Made by a program: the position numbers and the translations under genes. Positions 1-6,157 of a stretch of 17,144 bases of DNA are shown one piece after another (position 1 is the stretch's first letter; each line of letters begins with the position of its first letter). The stretch is from UBA4124 sp052034745. GTDB lineage: Bacteria > Patescibacteriota > Minisyncoccia > Phycocordibacterales > UBA9973. Below the pieces are notes generated by a model, which did no database searches, was not told where the DNA came from, and worked only from the letters and a program-made list of their open reading frames with translations. The stretch covers positions 1 through 17,144 of the forward strand of contig JBPOIF010000006.1 in assembly GCA_052034745.1 (NCBI GenBank). The letters run 5' to 3'.

Positions 1-2
1 TG

Positions 3-401
3 TTATTTAAACCACAGAGACTGCCACTGTTTCATCATCTCAATCTCGCCATTTTGCGCTTTGATGATGTCATTTGCGAGTTTGGTGAGCTCAGGACGCT
101 TTGATACTTCGAGCACTTTTTGCGCCATCTCAACAGCGCCCTCGTGATGAACGATCATTTCAGAGAGGAACGCTTCGTCAAATGCATCCCCTGTCTTTCC
201 TTCAAGCATTGCGTTCATATCGTGCATCATCGATACCATATCTCCTCCCATCAATTCGTCATGCATCATGCGCCCACCGGGCATCATATGCATCCCTTCT
301 TGTGGTTGTGCAAGATTGCTCCCCCAGACGACCCACCCCGCAAAGATACCGATAATTCCCGCGAGCGCGATTGATTGCCATGAATATGTTTTTTGTTGCA
401 T
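3..401 (-). CDS. DUF305 family membrane-anchored protein, Met/His-rich
   Basis: A 132-residue protein of the DUF305 family (ferritin-like helical fold, often linked to metal handling). An N-terminal hydrophobic helix (about residues 9-29) should anchor it with the rest outside the membrane. Residues 37-65 are very rich in Met and His (MHMM, RMMHDELM, MMHDMNAM), a composition seen in copper/silver-binding periplasmic proteins. The DUF305 signature follows at about 80-95 (SEMIVHHEGAVEMA), with the His pair at 85-86, then a helical C-terminus. I chose the ATG at 401 because a mirror-image extended -10 box ends 8 nt upstream. An upstream in-frame extension to 587 would run through that promoter and into the divergent gene. 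The family call is from motif recognition. A metal-binding role is inferred from composition only. Confidence 0.85.
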   Translation of the reverse strand: MQQKTYSWQSIALAGIIGIFAGWVVWGSNLAQPQEGMHMMPGGRMMHDELMGGDMVSMMHDMNAMLEGKTGDAFDEAFLSEMIVHHEGAVEMAQKVLEVSKRPELTKLANDIIKAQNGEIEMMKQWQSLWFK

Positions 402-409
402 AGGTGCGC

Positions 410-438
410 AGTATACCATTCCCCCTCTCTGGTATACT
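410..438. promoter_or_regulatory. Divergent palindromic promoter, two extended -10 boxes
   Basis: TGGTATACT at 430-438 (+) and its exact mirror AGTATACCA at 410-418 form a 9-bp perfect inverted repeat with an 11-nt pyrimidine-rich spacer. Each arm is an extended -10 element (TG-N-TATACT). On each side exactly 8 nt separate the -10 hexamer from the ATG (447 on +, 401 on -). Transcription should therefore start at or next to both start codons, giving leaderless mRNAs. Promoter activity is inferred from sequence only. The palindrome could also bind a dimeric regulator. Confidence 0.75.
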
Positions 439-446
439 AAGCGCAT

Positions 447-890
447 ATGATCAAACACATCGAACACCACCTTCGCCGGCACTTGAGCCACTATCCCAAA
501 TGGTACGCATTTATCGTCGGGGTCGGAATCGTGCTCTTTTGGCGAGGAGTCTGGCACAGCGCCGACCAACTCCACACTCTCATCCAATACGTCTCTTATG
601 ACCCCTCTGTGAGCCTCATGCAGACACCATGGTGGGATGGTCCCCTGTCCCTCATTGTCGGAGCCATCATTCTCTATCTCACTGGAGCATTTACCTCAAG
701 CTTCATCGGTGGGGAACTCATCCTCTCGGGACTGCGCGGTGAACGTCGTCTCAATGAAAAAGCAGAGAGTGAACTCAAAGAAGAAGTCATCGCGATCGCC
801 GATATCAAAGATGAACTCACGCTCATCTCACAGAAGCTCGAACTTCTCGAATCAAAAGCACACAAAAATCACGGCACACATTTGGAATAA
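447..890 (+). CDS. Hypothetical two-helix membrane protein with C-terminal coiled coil
   Basis: 147 residues; I do not recognise the family. A basic, His-rich N-terminus (IEHHLRRHLSHY) precedes a first membrane helix at about 19-36 with the motif FWRGVWHSAD at its end. A linker with PWWDGP (61-66) leads to a second helix at about 67-86. Residues 98-138 are charged with heptad-like leucines and are likely a cytoplasmic coiled coil, followed by a short His-containing tail. The layout suggests a small membrane scaffold or sensor that oligomerises through its tail. The start is fixed by the -10 box ending 8 nt upstream. It is transcribed divergently from the DUF305 gene. Downstream it meets the gmk terminator, whose U-tract faces the other strand. 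Confidence 0.8.
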   Translation: MIKHIEHHLRRHLSHYPKWYAFIVGVGIVLFWRGVWHSADQLHTLIQYVSYDPSVSLMQTPWWDGPLSLIVGAIILYLTGAFTSSFIGGELILSGLRGERRLNEKAESELKEEVIAIADIKDELTLISQKLELLESKAHKNHGTHLE

Positions 891-919
891 AAAAAATCCC
901 CGCACCGTTGCGGGGATTT
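889..919 (-). terminator. Intrinsic terminator of guanylate kinase gene
   Basis: Perfect 11-bp stem (894-904 with 909-919, GC-rich core CCCCGCA/TGCGGGG) and 4-nt loop. Read on the - strand the hairpin is followed by eight U residues (complement of 889-896), so it ends the gmk transcript. On the + strand only a weak UUU follows, so termination of the 447-890 gene here is uncertain. Confidence 0.85.
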
Positions 920-946
920 GCATAAAAAACAGGATCAAAAAATTGT

Positions 947-1561
947 TTACGATACTTTCGCTGAATTTCGAAACTTGATCTCAGCTTCAACAATCGTATC
1001 AGTCCGCTGGAACACTTTTTCAATCGACATCTGTGAAGTATCTATCAGATGTAGCACTTGCAGGCTCGCATAAGCAATGGCTCTCTGTTCTTTAATGTTT
1101 GCAATGCGACCAGGAATGTTATCTCTTTTTCTGGTGTTCGGATTATTCAAGCGTTTAAACGCTTCCTCATCTGTGGCATCCAGAAAAATGATCAGCGTTT
1201 CGTCCGGGTACTGATTGTAGATGGCAAGCGCTCCGTTGATTTCGACATCAAAGAGAACTATCTTATCCATCGAAAATGCTTTTTCGACCTCACTTTTAAG
1301 CGTGCCGTAACGGTGCTTGGTAGCATACGGATTTGTCTCGATGAAGAGATCCTCCTTGTCCATACGATCAAACTCTTGGGGAGTGACAAAGAAATAATCT
1401 CTCCCATCTACTTCAGTATCACCTTGTGGCCTTGTGCAGGCTGAAATCGAAAAATAAAAACGTTCAGGGTATTTTTCCTTCAATCGTTTTATCTGCTCTC
1501 CCTTTCCAACACCTGACGCACCCGCAATAATGAGAATCCGGAGTTTTTTTAAGTTTTTCAT
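947..1561 (-). CDS. gmk: Guanylate kinase family protein
   Basis: 204 residues, the usual guanylate kinase length. GMK phosphorylates GMP to GDP using ATP in the cytoplasm. The P-loop is GASGVGKG (14-21). The GMP-binding region has SISACTRP (38-45), VDGRDYFF (51-58) and YGT (85-87), then LFDVEINGA (103-111, matching the usual DIDVQGA). A lid-like basic segment RKRDN lies at 144-148. One oddity: the residue after GKG is Glu-22, where family members usually have Thr or Ser. I chose the ATG at 1561, just before the first strand (KKLRILIIAGASG). In-frame GTG/TTG codons at 1580-1591 overlap the putative -10 box. The gene diverges from tsaD and has its own terminator. It could be a diverged nucleotide kinase of the same fold, but GMK fits best. 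Confidence 0.8.
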   Translation of the reverse strand: MKNLKKLRILIIAGASGVGKGEQIKRLKEKYPERFYFSISACTRPQGDTEVDGRDYFFVTPQEFDRMDKEDLFIETNPYATKHRYGTLKSEVEKAFSMDKIVLFDVEINGALAIYNQYPDETLIIFLDATDEEAFKRLNNPNTRKRDNIPGRIANIKEQRAIAYASLQVLHLIDTSQMSIEKVFQRTDTIVEAEIKFRNSAKVS

Positions 1562-1581
1562 GTGCTTATTAATTTTTAACA

Positions 1582-1609
1582 ACACTACCACATTTCACAG
1601 ACCAGTCAA
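1582..1609 (-). promoter_or_regulatory. Probable gmk promoter
   Basis: On the - strand: TTGACT (-35, 1609-1604), 16-nt spacer, then an extended -10 TGG-TAGTGT (hexamer 1587-1582). The gap to the ATG at 1561 is 20 nt, giving a leader of about 13 nt without a Shine-Dalgarno motif. The -10 is imperfect, so confidence is moderate. Confidence 0.5.
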
Positions 1610-1614
1610 TGTTG

Positions 1615-1623
1615 TGGTACTAT
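1615..1623 (+). promoter_or_regulatory. tsaD extended -10 promoter (leaderless)
   Basis: TGG-TACTAT with the hexamer at 1618-1623; 6 nt separate it from the ATG at 1630. This favours the 1630 start, because the upstream in-frame ATG at 1609 lies before the promoter. It lies back to back with the gmk -35 box. Confidence 0.6.
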
Positions 1624-1629
1624 GGTGCC

Positions 1630-2817
1630 ATGCGAATTTTGGCAATCGAAACATCCTGCGATGAGACCGGTATATCAGTCCTCGAATACGACGCTGCTCG
1701 AAAAGAGGTCTCTATTCTCGGCAATGCGCTCGCCAGTCAGATAGCTATCCATGCCGAATACGGAGGTGTGTTTCCTGCGCTCGCAAAACGCGCCCATGCT
1801 GAAAAGATCACCTTTCTCCTCGAGCAAGCACTCTCTGATGCAGAGCTTCTCGAAGCAGTCGATGCACCGCTCACTGGCGTCGAAGAGCGTATCGCCTTTC
1901 TTGATGAAAAAGAATCCCTTCTCAAAGAAGGACTCTCGCCTTTCCTCACCTACTACAAAGCTCCAGCGGTCGACTATATCGCGGTCACCGTCGGCCCAGG
2001 ACTTGAACCAGCACTTTGGGTCGGAGTAAATACCGCAAAGGCACTCAGTACCATCTGGGGTATCCCTGTCATTCCTATCAATCACATGGAAGGGCACTTC
2101 GTCACTGCTGTATTTCTCAAAAAAGATGAAGGGGTCTTTGCACTTTCTGATATCGAATTTCCAGCACTCGCACTCCTTGTCTCTGGTGGACACACGGAAC
2201 TTGTCACTGCAGAAGCGTTTGGTACCTACCAAAAGATCGGCCAGACTCGCGATGATGCAGTCGGTGAAGCCTTTGACAAGGTCGCCCGTATCCTCGGGCT
2301 CCCGTACCCAGGTGGTCCTGCCGTATCAGCACTCGCGCAAGAATGGCGCCAAGGAGACGGTACCACCCCATTTGATCTCCCTCGCCCAATGCTCCACTCA
2401 AAGGATTATGATTTTTCATTTTCTGGTATCAAAACAGCAGTACTCTATGGCGTCCGAGATCTTACGGAAGGCAACACTCGAGAACTGACCGAAGACGAAA
2501 AGCGTGCCATCGCATGTGAGTTTGAAACTGCTGCTATCGAAGTTCTCGTCAAAAAGACACTGAACGCGATACAAGAATATGGTGTACGTACTGTCATCGT
2601 CGGTGGTGGTGTCGCAGGGAACACCTATTTGCGAAACGAACTCACCGCAGCAATCCGTAAGCACACTCCTGATACCACAGTCCTTTTCCCTGAGCCATGG
2701 CTCGCAACTGACAATGCGATCATGATCGGCCTCGCAGCGATGACCCAAGCAATCGACGGGCAAATAAAAACATCCGCTTTAAGCGAGCTCAAAGCGGATG
2801 GGAATCTCAGTTTGTAA
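1630..2817 (+). CDS. tsaD: tRNA N6-adenosine threonylcarbamoyltransferase TsaD
   Basis: 395 residues. TsaD transfers the threonylcarbamoyl group to A37 of ANN-decoding tRNAs, making t6A together with TsaB/TsaE; neither partner is in this window. Family landmarks appear in order: MRILAIETSCDET at the N-terminus, HAEYGGVFPALAKRAH (41-56), the metal-binding NHMEGH (His152, His156), LLVSGGHTEL (182-191), DDAVGEAFDKVARILGLPYPGGP (208-230), DYDFSFSGIKTA (259-270), VGGGVAGN (324-331) and the third metal ligand in ATDNA (Asp361). It is longer than the usual ~340 aa because of a charged insert at about 78-112, between the first His-containing region and DYIAVTVGPGL. The last 15 codons contain a hairpin that works as a terminator on the other strand. 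Confidence 0.96.
   Translation: MRILAIETSCDETGISVLEYDAARKEVSILGNALASQIAIHAEYGGVFPALAKRAHAEKITFLLEQALSDAELLEAVDAPLTGVEERIAFLDEKESLLKEGLSPFLTYYKAPAVDYIAVTVGPGLEPALWVGVNTAKALSTIWGIPVIPINHMEGHFVTAVFLKKDEGVFALSDIEFPALALLVSGGHTELVTAEAFGTYQKIGQTRDDAVGEAFDKVARILGLPYPGGPAVSALAQEWRQGDGTTPFDLPRPMLHSKDYDFSFSGIKTAVLYGVRDLTEGNTRELTEDEKRAIACEFETAAIEVLVKKTLNAIQEYGVRTVIVGGGVAGNTYLRNELTAAIRKHTPDTTVLFPEPWLATDNAIMIGLAAMTQAIDGQIKTSALSELKADGNLSL
2766..2800 (-). terminator. Terminator of the 34-aa gene, inside the tsaD 3' end
   Basis: Perfect 10-bp stem (2771-2780 with 2791-2800, CATCCGCTTT/AAAGCGGATG) and 10-nt loop. On the - strand it is followed directly by UUUUUAUUUG (complement of 2761-2770). On the + strand no U-tract follows at once. 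It lies 17 nt past the stop of the small - strand gene, within the last codons of tsaD. Confidence 0.75.
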
Positions 2818-2922
2818 TTATTTTTTCTTTCTGAAGAGTACTGCATACCTTTTTGCATTCAGGTAATAAGAGAGTCTCCACCATATCCTCCCTTTGGAGG
2901 TTTTCTTTTTTTCTGTCGCCAT
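2818..2922 (-). CDS. Small basic protein, 34 aa, unknown function
   Basis: Encodes 34 residues, MATEKKKTSKGRIWWRLSYY followed by LNAKRYAVLFRKKK. It has Lys-rich ends and an aromatic amphipathic middle (WW at 14-15, YY at 19-20). Net charge is strongly positive, as in small ribosome-associated, nucleic-acid-binding or membrane-surface peptides; I do not recognise the family. Support: an extended -10 box 19 nt upstream, a terminator hairpin with U-tract 17 nt downstream, and no overlap with tsaD, whose stop abuts its stop exactly (2817/2818). The leader has no Shine-Dalgarno sequence. It is short enough to be missed by length-filtered annotation. Confidence 0.65.
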   Translation of the reverse strand: MATEKKKTSKGRIWWRLSYYLNAKRYAVLFRKKK

Positions 2923-2941
2923 GAATTTTACTTTTCGTCAC

Positions 2942-2950
2942 TCTATACCA
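2942..2950 (-). promoter_or_regulatory. Extended -10 promoter of the 34-aa gene
   Basis: TGG-TATAGA on the - strand (hexamer 2947-2942), just downstream of the preceding gene's terminator and 19 nt before the ATG at 2922. It predicts a leader of about 12 nt. Confidence 0.55.
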
Positions 2951-2960
2951 AATCCTTTAA

Positions 2961-3000
2961 AAAAGAAACACCCGCTTCGAGAAACTTCTCGAAACGGGTG
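2961..3000 (-). terminator. Intrinsic terminator of the 60-aa gene
   Basis: Long hairpin: CACCCG-C-TTCGAG (2969-2981) pairs with CTCGAA-A-CGGGTG (2988-3000) around a 6-nt loop. The single imperfect position is a G-U pair in the - strand RNA but a C-A mismatch in the + strand RNA, and the tract UUUCUUUUUU follows on the - strand. It therefore acts on the - strand. Confidence 0.85.
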
Positions 3001-3010
3001 GGTATCTAAG

Positions 3011-3193
3011 TTAATAACTATCAAACGGTGGCTCATACAGCGTTTGATATGTCCTTAGCTGCGGTGCCAATTTATTCTTCCTTTTGTATAAAAGAAAATC
3101 TACTTTAATAAAAAGTTTAAATTTTTTCTTTTTCAAGGCAGCTTTTTTAACCAATTCAAAGTGCCTTCGTGAACCTTTTTTAATTTTTGGCAT
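3011..3193 (-). CDS. Small basic protein, 60 aa, unknown function
   Basis: 60 residues beginning MPKIKKGSRRHFELVKKAAL, with a Lys-rich middle (KKKKFKLFIK), then LLYKRKNKLAPQLRTYQTLY and a short non-basic tail (EPPFDSY). The charge suggests RNA, DNA or ribosome binding, but I do not recognise a family. The region is richer in A+T than the flanking tsaD and valS genes. The ATG at 3193 is preferred: a -35/-10 promoter sits just upstream, and the in-frame extension to 3250 reads through that promoter. A strong terminator begins 11 nt past the stop. It diverges from valS. Confidence 0.65.
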   Translation of the reverse strand: MPKIKKGSRRHFELVKKAALKKKKFKLFIKVDFLLYKRKNKLAPQLRTYQTLYEPPFDSY

Positions 3194-3209
3194 AACTGAC
3201 TTTTTAAAA

Positions 3210-3237
3210 ACTATAAACAAAAAAGTTGTTTTGTCAA
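3210..3237 (-). promoter_or_regulatory. Promoter of the 60-aa gene with -35 and -10
   Basis: On the - strand: consensus TTGACA (3237-3232), 16-nt spacer, TATAGT (3215-3210), then 16 nt to the ATG at 3193. This is one of the few promoters here with a perfect -35 box. Confidence 0.7.
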
Positions 3238-3263
3238 TACATCTCCTCAAACCCTTATAAAAA

Positions 3264-3272
3264 TGGTATGAT
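3264..3272 (+). promoter_or_regulatory. valS extended -10 promoter (near-leaderless)
   Basis: TGG-TATGAT with the hexamer at 3267-3272, followed by 9 nt and then the valS ATG at 3282. The predicted transcription start lies within about 3 nt of the AUG. Confidence 0.65.
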
Positions 3273-3281
3273 TTTACCCAT

Positions 3282-5456
3282 ATGGATTCAGAAAAACACG
3301 CCCAAAACGTGCCTGAAAAACTGTTGAAACCTTACGACCCCGTCGCCGAAGAAAAGGTCGCTTATGATCTCTGGGAAGCAAGTGGATACTTCACACCGGA
3401 GAAGATGATCACGGATGGCTACACAGCCCCTGACGCAACCCCCTACACCATCATCATGCCTCCCCCAAACGTGACCGGTGTGCTCCACATGGGACACGCG
3501 CTCATGCTCACCGTCGAAGATATCCTCATTCGCTACAAACGCATGCGTGGCTACCGCACCCTCTGGCTTCCAGGAACTGACCATGCAGCGATTGCTACAC
3601 AATCAAAAGTAGAAAAAGATATTCAAAAGAAAGAAGGTAAGTCTCGCTACGATCTCGGGCGCGAAGAAATGCTTCGTCGCATCGAAACGTTCGCGAAAGA
3701 AAGCCATGACACGATCGCAAGTCAGATCCGCGTCATGGGTTCTTCGTGTGACTGGTCACGCGAAGCGTTCACCCTCGATGACAAGCGCACCAAAGCAGTT
3801 CGCACGGTATTTAAAAAGATGTATGACGATGGTCTCATCTATCGTGGGCACCGTATCGTCAACTGGGACCCTAAAGGACAGACAACCATCTCTGATGATG
3901 AAATAGTCTATCAAGAAGAAAAAACAACGTTCTACTATTTCAAATACGGACCGTTCACCATTGGTACTGCTCGTCCTGAAACAAAGTTTGGCGACAAATA
4001 CGTTGTCATGCATCCAAAAGACGCACGCTATGCCGACTATGCGCATGGGCAAACGATAGACCTCGAGTGGATAAATGGACCGATTACAGCAACTATCATA
4101 AAGGATGAATCTATCGACATGGAATTTGGAACCGGGGTAATGACCATTACTCCTTGGCACAGTGGTGTTGACTTTGAAATCGCAGAACGTCATGGGCTTG
4201 ATAAAGAACAAATCATTGACGAACGAGGGCGTCTACTTCCTATCGCGGAAGAATTTGCAGGAATGAAGATTTCTGAAGCTCGAGGGAAAATAGTAGAAAA
4301 ACTTCGCGCAAAAGGATTGGTTCAAAAAGAAGAGCCTTATACCCACAACATTGCTACCGCAGAACGCACTGGAGGAATCATAGAACCACAAATCAAATTA
4401 CAATGGTTCATCAACGTAAACAAGCCTATTCCTGAACGAGCAAACAAAACACTCAAAGAGCTCATGCGCGAACCGGTTGCAAACGGCACGATACAGATCG
4501 TTCCTGATTATTTTGGCAAGACGTACTTTCACTGGATCGACAACCTCAAAGACTGGTGTATCTCTCGCCAGATATGGTACGGGCACCGTGTTCCTGTTTG
4601 GTACAAAAATGATGAAATATATTGCGATACAAAAGCTCCAGAGGGAGATGGATGGGCGCAAGACGAAGACACCCTCGATACGTGGTTCTCATCAGCCCTT
4701 TGGACGTTTTCTACTCTTGGATGGCCAGATACTACAGAAGACCTCAAGGTGTACCACCCTACCGACGTACTTGAAACAGGATACGAAATCCTCTTCTTTT
4801 GGGTTGCCCGCATGATACTCATGACACAGTACACCCTCAATGAAATCCCCTTTAAGACAGTTTACCTCCATGGAACTGTTCGCGATGGAAAAGGACAAAA
4901 AATGAGTAAGTCTCTCGGCAATGGCATCGACCCGCTCGATATCGCGCAAAAATATGGCGCTGATGCAGGCCGTATGGCACTCGTCGTTGGAACTGCTGCG
5001 GGCACTGACAGTAAAATATCAGAAGACAAAATCAAAGGGTACAAACACTTTGCAAACAAGATATGGAACATCACTCGCTTTGTTCTGACCAACTACGAAC
5101 AAACTGACGTTACCTTTACCGAAAAAGATCAGACCCTTCTCAAAGAATGGGAAGAGATGGCACGTGACGTAACACGCGAAATAGAAGAATACCGACTCCA
5201 TACTGCCTCAGAAAAGCTCTATCAGTACATCTGGACTCGCTTTGCTGATGAGATACTCGAGGAAAGCAAACCACTCTTAAGCGGTGAAGATCTCCAAGCA
5301 AAAGCATCGAGACAAAAACTTCTCCTTGATCTCCTTGCGGGCAATCTCAAACTTCTCCATCCTTTCATGCCGTTTGTCACCGAAACGATCTGGAAAGTTC
5401 TTCCCCTCAAAAACAAAAGACCGTTTATAATGGTAGAGACATGGCCAATCAACTAA
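3282..5456 (+). CDS. valS: Valine--tRNA ligase, C-terminally short form
   Basis: 724 residues; class I synthetase that charges tRNA-Val. The HIGH motif is HMGH (69-72) within PPPNVTGVLHMGHAL and the KMSKS motif is at 540-544. The editing (CP1) domain is recognisable from TARPETKFGD and GTGVMTITPWHSGVDFEIAERHGL, where most bacteria have GTGALKITPAHDxND; the Asp before Phe is kept. LKDWCISRQIWYGHRVPVWY is typical. The anticodon-binding helical domain ends with LLHPFMPFVTETIW and IMVETWPIN, then the protein stops. Usual bacterial ValRS is about 880-950 aa and continues with a coiled-coil tRNA-binding arm, which is missing here. The frame is intact, so this looks like natural shortening, not a break. 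The 3' end overlaps prsW by 16 nt. Confidence 0.96.
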   Translation: MDSEKHAQNVPEKLLKPYDPVAEEKVAYDLWEASGYFTPEKMITDGYTAPDATPYTIIMPPPNVTGVLHMGHALMLTVEDILIRYKRMRGYRTLWLPGTDHAAIATQSKVEKDIQKKEGKSRYDLGREEMLRRIETFAKESHDTIASQIRVMGSSCDWSREAFTLDDKRTKAVRTVFKKMYDDGLIYRGHRIVNWDPKGQTTISDDEIVYQEEKTTFYYFKYGPFTIGTARPETKFGDKYVVMHPKDARYADYAHGQTIDLEWINGPITATIIKDESIDMEFGTGVMTITPWHSGVDFEIAERHGLDKEQIIDERGRLLPIAEEFAGMKISEARGKIVEKLRAKGLVQKEEPYTHNIATAERTGGIIEPQIKLQWFINVNKPIPERANKTLKELMREPVANGTIQIVPDYFGKTYFHWIDNLKDWCISRQIWYGHRVPVWYKNDEIYCDTKAPEGDGWAQDEDTLDTWFSSALWTFSTLGWPDTTEDLKVYHPTDVLETGYEILFFWVARMILMTQYTLNEIPFKTVYLHGTVRDGKGQKMSKSLGNGIDPLDIAQKYGADAGRMALVVGTAAGTDSKISEDKIKGYKHFANKIWNITRFVLTNYEQTDVTFTEKDQTLLKEWEEMARDVTREIEEYRLHTASEKLYQYIWTRFADEILEESKPLLSGEDLQAKASRQKLLLDLLAGNLKLLHPFMPFVTETIWKVLPLKNKRPFIMVETWPIN
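5426..5431 (+). promoter_or_regulatory. prsW -10 box inside the valS coding region
   Basis: Perfect TATAAT within the last valS codons, ending 9 nt before the prsW ATG at 5441. It could give prsW its own near-leaderless transcript besides read-through from valS. Extended TG is absent and no clear -35 is seen. Confidence 0.5.
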
Positions 5457-6157
5457 CCCAACTCCTCCAATCCCCGATTGCGTTTGCGGTTGTCACCGGA
5501 CTTCTTCCTTCACTTCTTTGGCTCTTTTTTTGGCTCCGACTCGATCGGAAACGAAGCGAACCTTTTGTTCTCCTTTTTATTTGTTTTATTGTTGGCGCAG
5601 CGAGCGTACTCTTTGCCACACTCATCCAAGGAGGCGTCCGTGAACTCATGGCAGATACTCCTGCACGAGTCGTTGTCTTTGCAGGTATCGAAGAAGTGCT
5701 CAAGTTCTTTGTCTTTTATATGGTGGCATACCGCAGTGACTTCAATGACGAACCTGTCGATGCATCTATCTATCTCATCACCGTTGCGCTTGGATTTGCA
5801 GCGCTCGAAAATATCTTTTATGTGATCGAACCTGCCACCCAAGAAGGTCTCACTGCAGGACTCCTCACCGGAGGATTTCGCTTCTTTGGTTCGACACTCT
5901 TGCACGCAATTGCCAGTGCTTTCATCGGTATCATCATCACCCTATCCCCTCGGTTTATGAAAGGGATAGGGATGACGGTCGGAATACTCGGTGCGATATT
6001 CTTGCACAGCACCTTTAACTTTTTTATACTGAAGAATGATTCTGCAAGCTTCCTCCAGATATATGGATACTTGTGGGTCGCAGCGATTATTAACCTTGTG
6101 ATTCTGGAAAAACTCCGCCGTCTCCCTCCTATAGAGATAGCCCCCAAACCCCTATGA
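5441..6157 (+). CDS. PrsW-family intramembrane metalloprotease
   Basis: 238 residues, highly hydrophobic with about seven to eight membrane helices. It carries the family's conserved motifs: GIEEVLKFF (EExxK, Glu84, Glu85, Lys88), GFAALENIFY (Glu123, Asn124), STLLHAI (His155) and AIFLHSTFNF (His189, Asn193). The Glu/His residues are the presumed zinc ligands of this membrane-embedded protease family (PrsW of Bacillus cleaves anti-sigma factor RsiW). The substrate here is unknown; no sigma/anti-sigma pair is in the window. The start overlaps the end of valS by 16 nt, and the stop overlaps the next gene (ATGA). Linkage to an Hsp20 chaperone suggests an envelope or stress role, which is inference. 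Membership in the wider CPBP/PrsW clan is firmer than the exact function. Confidence 0.85.
   Translation: MANQLTQLLQSPIAFAVVTGLLPSLLWLFFWLRLDRKRSEPFVLLFICFIVGAASVLFATLIQGGVRELMADTPARVVVFAGIEEVLKFFVFYMVAYRSDFNDEPVDASIYLITVALGFAALENIFYVIEPATQEGLTAGLLTGGFRFFGSTLLHAIASAFIGIIITLSPRFMKGIGMTVGILGAIFLHSTFNFFILKNDSASFLQIYGYLWVAAIINLVILEKLRRLPPIEIAPKPL

Noticed and set aside
1609..1629. In-frame upstream ATG giving a 7-residue longer TsaD
   Set aside because: It lies before the -10 box, and TsaD proteins begin with the MxILxIETSCD strand, which matches the ATG at 1630.
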